Assembly (NCBI RefSeq): GCF_019393635.1
Contig: NC_057864.1
Span: 442,998,822-443,062,821, forward strand
Source: Dromiciops gliroides
Taxonomy: Eukaryota > Chordata > Mammalia > Microbiotheria > Microbiotheriidae
Direction: 5' to 3'
Length of the DNA: 64,000 nucleotides
Shown here piece after piece: positions 21,201 to 27,125 of this stretch. The notes below the pieces were generated by a model that worked only from the letters and a program-made list of their open reading frames with translations, was not told the origin of the DNA and made no database searches. Within the stretch, counting starts at the first letter, position 1. The number at the start of each line of letters is the position of its first letter. Both the position numbers and the translations under genes were made by a program.

Positions 21201-23218
21201 CTTTAGCTCTAAATCCCCATCTGTCATCTTGTGATCAAAACAATCTTGACAGGCTAGAGTAGTGGGCCAAATCTAATGAGATGAAATTTAATAGGGATAC
21301 ATTTTATCTTATACATAGGTACAAAATTCCCCTACTTCATTTAAGTATAAAATGGAGGAGATTTGGGTGGAAGACAGTTTATTTGGAAAAAAAAATCATT
21401 GGGATTTCAAGGTCTGCAAAGCTCTTTATGAATCAACAGTAAGATATGATCATCAAAAAACCTAATGCACAAAATCATAAAATATCAAATTTGGAAGGGA
21501 CCTTTAAGGGTGCTGGACCCTAACCTTCAACCTGAAAAAGACTATCAAAAGATCATTCAGCCTTTGTTTAAAGACCTCAGGTTAGGGGGAGCCTGATCTT
21601 AGGCTGCCTTAAGAGGGCATGCAATCCTAGACTACATTAAGAAAGGTATTGCATCTAGGACTAGGTGTCTTGTCCTTTTCTCATCTGGCGTATTGTGTTC
21701 ACTTCTGAATGGAACATAATGTAGGTGGGCCATTGATAAGCTGGAAAGTGTTCAGAAGAGGGACCTGAGAACATGTATGAATACTGGTTTGATGAACTGG
21801 GGATGCTTAGATTGGAGGAAAAAAACCAAGGGGACATGACGGTTTTCTTCAAGTATTTGAAGTACTATTATATAGAAAAGGGGCTAGGCTTGTTCTCCTT
21901 GACTATAAAGAACAGAAAAAGGAATAATTAATAGAAATAGCGAACAGGTAGATTTAGAATATAAGGAAAAACTTTCTTATTGTTGGAGCTATTAGTATAT
22001 TGCTTAGCACAGTGCCTGACACATAGAAGGCCCTTAATAAAAGTTGATTGTTTATTCGAAAACAGAATAGGTATGTAGGTATATTGTAAAGGGGCTTCTG
22101 ATTCAAGAATGGAGTGTGCTGTTATATGGTCTCTGAGGTGCCTTCCAATTCTTAGATTCTGTTATTCTTAAATTGTTTTGAGAAATGGCAATTGCAATGT
22201 TTGATTCAGCACTGAATTTTTATTGAAATGTTTTTACTTTTGCTTTTTTTAAAGGCATCACTGAAGATTTTATTACTGCACTCTTTTACTTCTACAGAAG
22301 CATGGGAGAACTTAATGTTACTGAAACTGAATATGCTCTGCTTGCAGCAACAACTGTGTTTTTTTCAGGTAAAATCAGTTATGAAAGAATAGTAAAGAAT
22401 ACATTCCAAATTCTTGTTGACTTGGAAATGGAAGCATATGAAATTTGTGGATTACGCTTACATTAAAAGAGAGACAATGTGGCTTAATGGATGGAAGATT
22501 AGCCTTCGAGTCAGGAAGACCTGGGTTCAAATTCTACTTCTAACATATACTGGTTGGTTATATGACCATAGATGGGTACAATACAACCTCTGGTCTTCAT
22601 TAGTAAAGGGAATTCTTCACAGAAATGGAATCCTAGGTTTGGATACTCCTCCCTCCATTCTCCAAAGAATTTCTGCTCATCTTTTGCTAATTTTGTGTTT
22701 TGAGTGGATACTTGCATACATAATTATTGTGTGGCTTATTTCTTAGAAATACAATTTCTTGGGGCAGCTAGGTGGCCCAATGGATAAAGCACCAGTCCTG
22801 GACACTTGACACTTACTAGCTGTGTGACCCCGGGCAAGTCACTTAACCCTCATTGCAAAAAAAAAAAAAGAAAGAAAGAAAGAAAGGAAGAAATATAATT
22901 TCTTTTAGGGAATAGACTTCATTCTTATTCTTTGTTTTTTGGCAGAAAATATTATGATAATTATGATACTGTTTTTCAGATCGTCCACTACTTAAAAATA
23001 AGCAACATGTGGAAAAACTACAGGAACCACTTTTAGGAATTTTATATAAATATTCAAAAATTTATCATCCAGAAGATCCTCAACATTTTGCTCGTCTCAT
23101 AGGAAGACTCACTGAGCTCAGAACACTGAATCACAACCATTCAGAAGTTTTGATCACCTGGAAATCCAAGGACCCCAAACTTAATAGTTTACTCTGTGAG
23201 ATTTGGGATATGCACTGA
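8142..23218 (+). CDS. NR1H5: NR1H5 (farnesoid X receptor beta), complete coding region, 10 exons
   Basis: Joined exons: 8142-8205, 9467-9829, 11517-11657, 16880-17016, 17120-17224, 17347-17446, 18760-18888, 20802-20921, 22255-22368, 22980-23218. They total 1512 bases, giving 503 residues plus TGA; every junction has AG/GT ends and keeps frame. Order of domains: variable N-terminus (1-120), two-zinc-finger DNA-binding domain (about 121-190, eight cysteines, P-box CEGCKG), hinge, and ligand-binding domain (about 240-503). The positions equivalent to the human FXR trigger residues His447 and Trp469 are kept ([15 protein letters not shown]), as is the helix-5 Arg (FLRSAQ). The family consists of nuclear ligand-activated transcription factors that pair with RXR; FXR-beta of mouse has been reported to respond to lanosterol. 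The similarity alone would allow NR1H4. SYCP1 immediately downstream, together with the divergence from human FXR, points to NR1H5. Residue 337-387 loop is expanded by about 34 residues relative to human FXR. No disabling change is seen. Upstream non-coding exons were not identified. Confidence 0.9.
8550..8713 (-). mobile_element. WSINE1/MAR-type SINE
   Basis: Poly-T then complement of the full body; target duplication AAAAATACTTCTT on both sides. In NR1H5 intron 1. Confidence 0.92.
9120..9245 (+). mobile_element. L2-like fragment
   Basis: CCTCCTGGTCCCCAAGGCTC to CAGTTGTTGCCAAGTACTG resembles the L2 segment before the ATATTCAATC...GTTGCCAA region seen at 41330. Short. Confidence 0.4.
9467..9829 (+). 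CDS. NR1H5: NR1H5 coding exon 2 (N-terminal region and first zinc finger)
   Basis: Acceptor ATCTAG before 9467 and donor GTAAGG after 9829. It encodes residues 22-142. The first part is rich in Tyr, Gln and Ser ([13 protein letters not shown] resembles the YSQYSNVQFPQV segment of human FXR). The end carries the first zinc finger with [13 protein letters not shown] and the CEGCK P-box. Phase 1 at both ends. Confidence 0.92.
10347..10493 (+). mobile_element. WSINE1/MAR-type SINE
   Basis: Full body and A-tail, target duplication TTTAAGGTTGT. In NR1H5 intron 2. Confidence 0.92.
10797..10959 (-). mobile_element. MIR/THER1-like CORE-SINE
   Basis: TTTTACAGATGAGGAACTGA, GGTCACATAGCTAGTAAGTG, ending in GCCATCTAGCTGCC. 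Confidence 0.75.
11165..11400 (-). mobile_element. CORE-SINE-like 3' region, old
   Basis: GATCTGTGATTTCATCAATG and TCTTCAGAGAGTTGCCTGCC recur as the 3' part of marsupial CORE-SINEs (opposite strand at 28300-28385). Diverged. Confidence 0.4.
11517..11657 (+). CDS. NR1H5: NR1H5 coding exon 3 (second zinc finger)
   Basis: Acceptor CTTTAG, donor GTAAGT. It encodes residues 143-189, beginning [17 protein letters not shown] and ending [11 protein letters not shown], the second zinc finger of an FXR-type DNA-binding domain. Phase 1 at both ends; the split codon at its end gives Cys190. Confidence 0.95.
11706..11850 (+). repeat. CTTT/CTTC pyrimidine microsatellite
   Basis: Nearly pure pyrimidine tract built from CTTT, CTTC and CCTT units, 50 bases after NR1H5 coding exon 3. 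Confidence 0.85.
11866..12055. mobile_element. Possible non-autonomous hAT-like element
   Basis: Inverted ends CAAAGCTTCTTAAAT and GTTTAAGAAGCTAAG bracket about 160 bases with GGGTTGTGACCCCATATGGG. The sequence type is common in marsupial and other mammalian DNA. The family assignment is tentative. Confidence 0.45.
12085..12200 (-). mobile_element. WSINE1/MAR-type SINE, partial
   Basis: Complement of SINE body from TAGGGTCATACAACTAG to GCACCACCTAGCTGCCCC; its 3' end is eroded. Confidence 0.8.
12206..12233 (+). repeat. AT dinucleotide microsatellite
   Basis: Uninterrupted ATATAT run between two SINEs. Confidence 0.9.
12234..12368 (-). mobile_element. WSINE1/MAR-type SINE
   Basis: Complement of body: GGCAATGAGGGCTAAGTGAC to TGTGCCACTTACTGCCTCC. 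Confidence 0.85.
12800..13690 (+). mobile_element. L2-like LINE 3' region
   Basis: CATCATGTCAGTCTCCAATT, TAAAGCCTTCAATTTCTTCA and TTGAGGGCAGGAGCCAATTT follow the L2 3' order. It is interrupted by the SINE 13017-13157 and ends in a C run at about 13688-13700. Confidence 0.65.
13017..13157 (-). mobile_element. WSINE1/MAR-type SINE in L2
   Basis: Complement of full body; 16-base target duplication GCTAGTTATAGTTGCT. Inserted in the L2 at 12800-13690. Confidence 0.92.
13715..13910 (-). mobile_element. MIR/THER1-like repeat
   Basis: ATAGGATCATAAAACTGAAG, then GAGGAAACTGTAATCCAAAG, CTTGCCCAAGATTACACAGG and a CTACTATATCACACTGTCT end, a typical reversed MIR-type order. Confidence 0.6.
14009..14156 (-). 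mobile_element. WSINE1/MAR-type SINE
   Basis: Complement of body, with target duplication GTGTCCAACTTAG and GTGTCCATCTTAG. Confidence 0.85.
14175..16065. other. Unrecognised intronic stretch (NR1H5 intron 3)
   Basis: No exon, RNA gene or familiar repeat was recognised. AT-rich; the 15330-15530 reading frame on the minus strand has no family resemblance. Confidence 0.5.
16086..16244 (+). mobile_element. WSINE1/MAR-type SINE (first of a tandem pair)
   Basis: Full body and A-tail; AAAAGTTTATTAA lies before it (about 16073) and after it (about 16245). Confidence 0.92.
16261..16398 (+). mobile_element. WSINE1/MAR-type SINE (second of a tandem pair)
   Basis: Begins right after the target duplication of the first SINE, ends with a C run, and is followed by a third copy of the target, AAAAGTTTCTTAA. 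Confidence 0.9.
16880..17016 (+). CDS. NR1H5: NR1H5 coding exon 4 (hinge)
   Basis: Acceptor AATACAG, donor GTAAGT. It encodes residues 190-235, starting [16 protein letters not shown]. This corresponds to the FXR form without the MYTG insert after the DNA-binding domain, followed by a basic hinge and a variable linker. Confidence 0.92.
17120..17224 (+). CDS. NR1H5: NR1H5 coding exon 5 (start of ligand-binding domain)
   Basis: Acceptor CTTAAAG, donor GTATGT. It holds 35 complete codons (residues 236-270), [18 protein letters not shown] onward, matching the ELTPDQQTLLHFI segment of human FXR (helix 1). Confidence 0.9.
17347..17446 (+). CDS. NR1H5: NR1H5 coding exon 6 (helix 3)
   Basis: Acceptor ATGTTAG, donor GTAGTT. 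It encodes residues 271-303, ending in [14 protein letters not shown]. This is the helix 3 coactivator-binding segment shared with FXR (HVQVLVEFTKKLPG). Phase 0 in, phase 1 out. Confidence 0.93.
17486..17660 (+). mobile_element. WSINE1/MAR-type SINE
   Basis: Full body, AAAAG-rich tail, target duplication AAAAGTAATGACACTA. Only 39 bases downstream of NR1H5 exon 6. Confidence 0.92.
17885..18285 (-). mobile_element. MIR/THER1-like repeats (two adjacent pieces)
   Basis: First piece has CATTTATGTAAGGTCTGCAT and CCCCCATTTTAGAGCTGAGG. The second has AACTAGAAGGGATCTTAGAA and GTAACACAGGTAGTGAATGG. Both are in reversed MIR order. Confidence 0.6.
18760..18888 (+). CDS. NR1H5: NR1H5 coding exon 7 (helices 4-5)
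   Basis: Acceptor TTCTTACAG. It encodes residues 304-346: [20 protein letters not shown], then [12 protein letters not shown] and a divergent tail. The donor chosen is GTAACT at 18889, the only reasonable GT in the right phase (phase 1) for exon 8. GTCTTT at 18868 and GTGAAA at 18883 are also phase 1 but weaker. An L2 repeat begins only about 10 bases after the donor. Confidence 0.83.
18900..20278 (+). mobile_element. L2 LINE in NR1H5 intron 7
   Basis: Starts about 10 bases after the exon 7 donor with a frame [20 protein letters not shown], an L2 reverse transcriptase segment. It continues with L2-like sequence to TAGTACAGTGCCTGAACATA and TGCTTAATAAATGCTTGTTGA. A MIR/THER1-like piece lies at 19336-19510. 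Confidence 0.8.
19336..19510 (+). mobile_element. MIR/THER1-like repeat inside L2
   Basis: GTTGTGTGACTTTGGACTTA, CAATTTCCCTATCTACAAAAT-like core and GATTGTGAGGAACAAATAT, then TAAAGTGCTTTGTAAG. Confidence 0.6.
20802..20921 (+). CDS. NR1H5: NR1H5 coding exon 8 (expanded loop, symmetric exon)
   Basis: Acceptor CTTTTCAG, donor GTAAAA. Its 120 bases encode residues 347-386. It contains SGHS, as in human FXR (LPSGHSDLLEE), then a long polar stretch ending [13 protein letters not shown]. Both ends are phase 1, so the exon could be skipped without a frameshift. Human FXR has only about 17 residues between the equivalents of residues 336 and 388, compared with 51 here. Confidence 0.82.
21060..21240 (+). 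mobile_element. MIR/THER1-like repeat
   Basis: TTTCCTCATCTGTAAAAGAA, GGTTGGACTAGGTGATCTCT and a worn head. Confidence 0.55.
21690..22175 (+). mobile_element. CR1-like LINE 3' fragment
   Basis: GGGGATGCTTAGATTGGAGG, GACATGACGGTTTTCTTCAA, GTATTTGAAGTACTATTATA and GGAAAAACTTTCTTATTG follow the order of CR1-type LINE tails. A late piece reads GAGGTGCCTTCCAATTCTTA. An L2-like tail (GCCTGACACATAGAAGGCCC) is interposed. Confidence 0.55.
22255..22368 (+). CDS. NR1H5: NR1H5 coding exon 9 (helices 7-8)
   Basis: Acceptor TTTAAAG, donor GTAAAA. It encodes residues 387-424: [20 protein letters not shown], then [17 protein letters not shown], matching [20 protein letters not shown] in human FXR. Phase 1 at both ends. 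Confidence 0.93.
22460..22650 (+). mobile_element. MIR/THER1-like repeat
   Basis: GACAATGTGGCTTAATGGAT, TCAGGAAGACCTGGGTTCAA and a diverged core. It explains the overlapping 110-residue reading frame. Confidence 0.6.
22761..22888 (+). mobile_element. WSINE1/MAR-type SINE, internally deleted
   Basis: Head joins CCAGTCCTGG directly to ACACTTGACACTTACTAG; the intervening B-box part is missing. Target duplication AGAAATACAATTTCTT. Confidence 0.88.
22980..23218 (+). CDS. NR1H5: NR1H5 terminal coding exon 10 (helices 9-12, AF-2)
   Basis: Acceptor GTTTTTCAG. It encodes residues 425-503 and TGA at 23216-23218. It contains [40 protein letters not shown] and the AF-2 end LLCEIWDMH (human LLCEIWDVQ). 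Confidence 0.95.
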
Positions 23219-23479
23219 AAAGCTACTAATATTGCTGAGATTCCACCATCACCTTGTTCTTTTTTTTTCTTAAACTTCTTGAAACCAAAGTGTTAATTTC
23301 CTTTATTTTTAAAGTTTTATTTTGTACTGTGTATTTTTTACCATAAAGTCATTTCCCTTTAATGACTCCTCCCTCCCCTGGCCCCCTCCCCCATCTCTCC
23401 CACCATGTATCTATCCCACCTTGTAACAGAAAATAGGTGCCGCCAATTTTGACTTTCATCTGTATATTATGTCCCTAAA

Positions 23480-23745
23480 TCCTCCTGCTTCTCTCCTTCC
23501 TCATTTCTACCTCCTAGCTTCTCTGGCTTCCTTTAAATCTTGGATAAAGTTTCACCTTCTGTAAGAAGTCTTTCTTAGTCCTCCTAATCTTAGTGCCTCC
23601 CCTCTGAGATTATCTTCAATTTACTCTTTATATATCTTGTTTATACAAAGCTGTTTGCACTTTGTCTCCCTCATTACACTTAGCAAAAGACAGGGACAGT
23701 CTCTCCTTAACCCCTAGCAAAGTGTCTGGCTAGTTGATTGGCTGA
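23480..23745 (+). mobile_element. L2 LINE 3' end in NR1H5 3' flank
   Basis: TAGCTTCTCTGGCTTCCTTT, TCACCTTCTGTAAGAAGTC, ATCTTAGTGCCTCCCCTCTG and GCAAAGTGTCTGGCTAG match the L2 3' end. Confidence 0.75.
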
Positions 23746-24309
23746 CTGAGAGAGGAGGAGGCACATATTTCATTATCAGTTTCCCAAGAGCAAGATAGAT
23801 CATGAGAGTGATTGGTTTTGTTTTGTTTTGTTTTGTTTTACTTTTGTTGTCATTTACATTTCTATATATTATTTTCTCAGTTCTCCTTTTTACTTTTTTA
23901 TACTTCAACATTTAAACTGTTTTACACAGAGGATGAATGAATGAACATTAATACGATATGAAAAACCCAACATTTTAGGGAAAAAAAAGAGCATTAGTGC
24001 TCCTTTTATTTTGTAGAACAAATAACCTCACAGAAGGGACATTGAAGACAGTCCTAGTTGGAAGCACAAAAGTTCTCATATAGAACTGTTGCTGATTGGT
24101 TCTTTTTATGGAATTGATGATCAGCTGAGGGAACTTAAGGACTGCCTCAAGCTACAACAGTTACTACAAAAGTCTCTCAGACTTTCTGTTTCCATTAAAT
24201 TGACAACTGTAACTGTCCTCAACTTATTTTTGGAGTTGAAGACAATTTTTAGACAAAATGAAGGAGAAAAGACTAGCTAGTACAAATAGTTGTAGTTAGA
24301 GAAAAGCTT

Positions 24310-24600
24310 GTATTTATATAGGGTTTATCATCATCTTGCAGATGAAAAAACAGAGGCTTTAGGTTCATAGCTAATATTTATTATATAATAGCTTTAAGAT
24401 ATGCAAAGCATATCACATTCATGATCTCATTTGATACTCAGAATATCCCAGTGAAGCCGATTCGACAGGTGTTGTTAGCTTCATTTTACAGATAAGGGGA
24501 CAGGGGTTGATGGACCTTAAATAGTTCACTGCTCACAATACAACTAGTAAGTGAGATAACCTTTTACCACTCTATCTTTTATAATGTACTGTCTCTCAGG
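24310..24600 (-). mobile_element. MIR/THER1-like repeat
   Basis: CATTTGATACTCAGAATATC, TTCATTTTACAGATAAGGGG and AACTAGTAAGTGAG in reversed MIR order. Confidence 0.55.
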
Positions 24601-25376
24601 GAGTTTGTGCCAGTAGTTTCACAACATGATTAATTTAGTTCAGCTTTTCATGACACATTGAATAAGATAATACCTGGACGCTTTAAAACATATTCCTATT
24701 ACAATACTGTGTAAGTGTTAAAAGAGGGAAAAGGTAGTAGGGGCATTCTAGTTGTTTCCCTCTGCCTTTATTTGTTTAAATCTTACCTTTTTATTAAAGA
24801 TATACTTTAATATTTTTTCTTATTCCTCCTCCAAAACTCTGAATTAAAAAGTAGTAGTTTATTCCTGTAATACATTTTTTAGGGTATGCTATTTTTGATA
24901 AAGTGGCAAAATATACTAGATTTTGATCACATTTTAGTACTGTATTTTGACTTTTTTAATTGTATTATATCATATACACTAACATTCATATCAGTAAAGG
25001 AGGTGATCTATTACAAATCCAATTTTTAGTTTGTCAATGATGTAAAAATAGTGAAACTTATGATAAAGCATCTACTTGAAACTTTTAATATGTAGTAGGA
25101 AAATATAACCAAATTCTATTTTTAATCCTTGTAACTATTATTTTTGTGTGCTTTTTACATCTCTTGTCAAAGTAATATTGTTCTTGAAGCACAAAGTATT
25201 TTTACGAATGTGTTAAGTTAAATTTTGAGAAAATTGTGAGGCCTGTGGCCTTAAGAACCAATGATTTGACTGTGGTAATAATGTTTTCCAAGACTGGGTT
25301 TATAAATTAAAAACAGGACACTGAAAATCATTGGGAAAATAATCATCGTTTCCAGAAATAACACCCGGTGAACTTC

Positions 25377-25382
25377 AATAAA
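25377..25382 (+). terminator. Candidate polyadenylation signal for NR1H5
   Basis: AATAAA about 2.2 kb after the NR1H5 stop and just before the CpG island. It is the first canonical hexamer I noticed in the 3' flank; variants such as ATTAAA occur nearer. The position is plausible but unproven. Confidence 0.3.
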
Positions 25383-25680
25383 GAGACAATATAAAGCGTA
25401 CAATAATTAATGTTTATTGCATTTTTCATAGACATAAAATTTTTCATGTAACACATATACACCGTGACTTTCAAACCATAAAGCACTATTTATGTGCTAT
25501 TGTTATTATTGTGATTGTTATTGTTAACATTACTTGGGGTGGCACAAGGGTCCCAGAAAAGCCACGTAGCCTGAGGGAATGTGAGGATGGAACCAATATG
25601 CATTGGGAGAGAGTTAGCTTGTGGCTTTCAGGGGCTGAACCCGCCCCCCCCCCCCCCCCCCAGTTCCCAAGGTCCCGCGA

Positions 25681-25686
25681 CACGTG
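25681..25686. promoter_or_regulatory. CACGTG E-box
   Basis: Perfect palindromic E-box in the first copy of the promoter duplication. It is a binding motif for MAX-family dimers including MGA/MAX. Occupancy is inferred. Confidence 0.5.
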
Positions 25687-25733
25687 GTTTTCCGGGATTA
25701 TAACTCTGCCTCCCCGCCCCCAAGCCCCCAAGG

Positions 25734-25743
25734 TCTCGCGAGA
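25734..25743. promoter_or_regulatory. TCTCGCGAGA palindromic promoter motif
   Basis: Exact 10-base palindrome in the second copy of the duplication. TCTCGCGAGA is a known CpG-island promoter element in mammals. Its role here is inferred from position. Confidence 0.55.
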
Positions 25744-25839
25744 CATGGCTGTCCGCGGTTATAACTCTCTGCCTCCCCGCCCTTCCCGCACACTCAGTGG
25801 CAGTTGGGAACGTGTAACCGTCGAGGCAGGCACGAGGCA

Positions 25840-25847
25840 TTCCCGCC
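25840..25847. promoter_or_regulatory. TTCCCGCC, E2F-type site
   Basis: Exact E2F/E2F6 consensus, 50 bases after the duplication. A related TTCCCGC lies at 25783. E2F6 with MGA represses many meiotic genes in somatic cells, which suits SYCP1; this role is inferred. Confidence 0.5.
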
Positions 25848-25939
25848 TTTACTGAACCGCCGTGGAAGCGGCAACGGCCTTTGTCCTTTTTTCTCCTCGC
25901 CAGTGGGCATCAAATCCACGGTATGGGGACATCTCCATC

Positions 25940-26095
25940 GACCCTCCCCTCCTCCACCGGACCTCTCCCCCACCTTCATCTCTTCCGCCCCTTCCCCCAC
26001 TGCGCCCCTCCCCCCACTTTCATCCCTTCCGCTCCCCCCCCCCCACTGCGCCCCTCCCTCCCCACTGCGCCCCTCCCCCCACCTTCATTCCCGCA
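25940..26095 (+). repeat. C-rich minisatellite in CpG island
   Basis: Imperfect repeats built from CCCACTGCGCCCCTCCC and CACCTTCATC/CTTTCATCCC units, nearly free of A and G on this strand. Several overlapping ORFs here are low-complexity artefacts. Confidence 0.65.
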
Positions 26096-27011
26096 AGTTC
26101 TTTTTCCCCAAGGGAAGAATAGGGAGTTGGGTGCGGAGAATTTTAATAGGAGCGCAGATTAAGAAAGAGAAAGGCCCTTAGGCCTAAAGCTCACCTTCCA
26201 ACCCCTACTGTTTTACAACAGTCCCAAAGCCGAGAACCCACAGTAGCCAGTGGTGTGGCTGGGATTTAAACCCGGGCCCTGTCATTGCCAGGTCCCCAGA
26301 CCTTGCTCTTTCGACTTGTCTCCCATCTACCCGGGGCTTCAAGCAATAAGCCTGCTGTATGCCAGGCATTGTTTCGGAAGCTTCTAGAACGAAATTGTGA
26401 TGCTTGGAAATTTGACCACAGCTCTTTGGGATTATGATTTTAGACTTTTAATCAATGGTTTCCCCCCAGACTAGGAAAGCTACTTTAAAAACGTATGAAG
26501 GGAGCTAATTTTTTGATATTTTCCCACAAACAATGCCACTCTATTAAAAAACAAAGTCAAAATTTTCCTTCCATGCCACCGACGAATTTGTTTGGAAGTG
26601 AAATAAATTTGCTCATCTGTTGTTTAGCATTTCCTATAGCTCTGAAATTTGGGGAGAGGGGAGGTGTATGGTTGAATCTGTCAGAATTTCAGGCCATGTG
26701 GTCACGTTTTGACTTAAAAACTACGAACAGTAAAAGTTTTGTAAATTTGGATGTTTCAAAAAAGGTAACAGAAATTTAGCTCTTTCAAGGGCTAGGATCC
26801 TGTGATTCCGGGTATATTTTCATTTGCTGCGTAGTTGTCAGTTTAGTGCTATGTAAATAGTCTATTCTGTTACTTTACCAAGCAAGTACTGCCCTCCTGA
26901 CTCTTTTCGTAGGAGTTTTAATAGGTGATTTGTTCCAAAAGCATTTGTTACTTTTTTATGAAGATTAAACAATGTAGAACATTTTCATTGTAACTGATTT
27001 TTTCTGATTAG

Positions 27012-27125
27012 AAGGAAATGGAAAAGGAAAAGCCTTTTAAATTGTTTGTACCACCAAGACTAAGTAGCAGTCAAGTGTCAGCAGTTAAACCCCAGACAGT
27101 AGGAGGAGACCCTAATTTTTTTAAG
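27012..27125 (+). CDS. SYCP1: SYCP1 first coding exon
   Basis: Acceptor CTGATTAG before 27012, six bases of leader, ATG at 27018 with G at -3 and +4, donor GTAAGT. Residues 1-36, ending GGDPNFFK. An upstream non-coding exon is implied by the acceptor. Confidence 0.93.

Larger units (their letters stand above)
23219..25540. other. NR1H5 3' UTR / intergenic region
   Basis: AT-rich interval between the NR1H5 stop and the SYCP1 CpG island. It contains an L2 3' end (23480-23745), an (TTTTG)n tract near 23815-23838 and a MIR-like fragment (24310-24600). No exon or RNA gene was recognised in the remainder. Confidence 0.6.
25669..25790 (+). repeat. 61-base tandem duplication inside the promoter
   Basis: Two copies begin AAGGTCCCGCGACACGTGG (25669) and AAGGTCTCGCGAGACATGG (25730). 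Each then has a short G/T-rich spacer, the shared TTATAACTCT and GCCTCCCCGCCC. The first copy carries CACGTG and the second the palindrome TCTCGCGAGA, so the duplicates have diverged into different motifs. Confidence 0.75.
25620..26110. promoter_or_regulatory. SYCP1: CpG island, probable SYCP1 promoter
   Basis: The only GC- and CpG-rich stretch in the window, about 0.9-1.4 kb upstream of the SYCP1 start codon. It holds a C20 run (25642-25661), a 61-base tandem duplication (25669-25790), the motifs CACGTG at 25681, TCTCGCGAGA at 25734 and TTCCCGCC at 25840, and a C-rich minisatellite. A non-coding first exon is expected here, but no donor could be fixed; ACG|GTATGG near 25920 is one candidate. 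Confidence 0.7.

Noticed and set aside
22414-22746. 110-residue + strand frame between NR1H5 exons 9 and 10
   Set aside because: Covers a MIR-like repeat in an intron.
8142-23218. Calling the receptor NR1H4 (FXR-alpha)
   Set aside because: The protein is FXR-like, but it lies next to SYCP1, which is the known setting of NR1H5, and its loop and N-terminus differ from FXR-alpha.
25486-26181. Several Pro/Ser-rich frames in the CpG island
   Set aside because: They arise from C-rich low-complexity sequence, overlap in many frames and have no start context or splicing that ties them to a gene.
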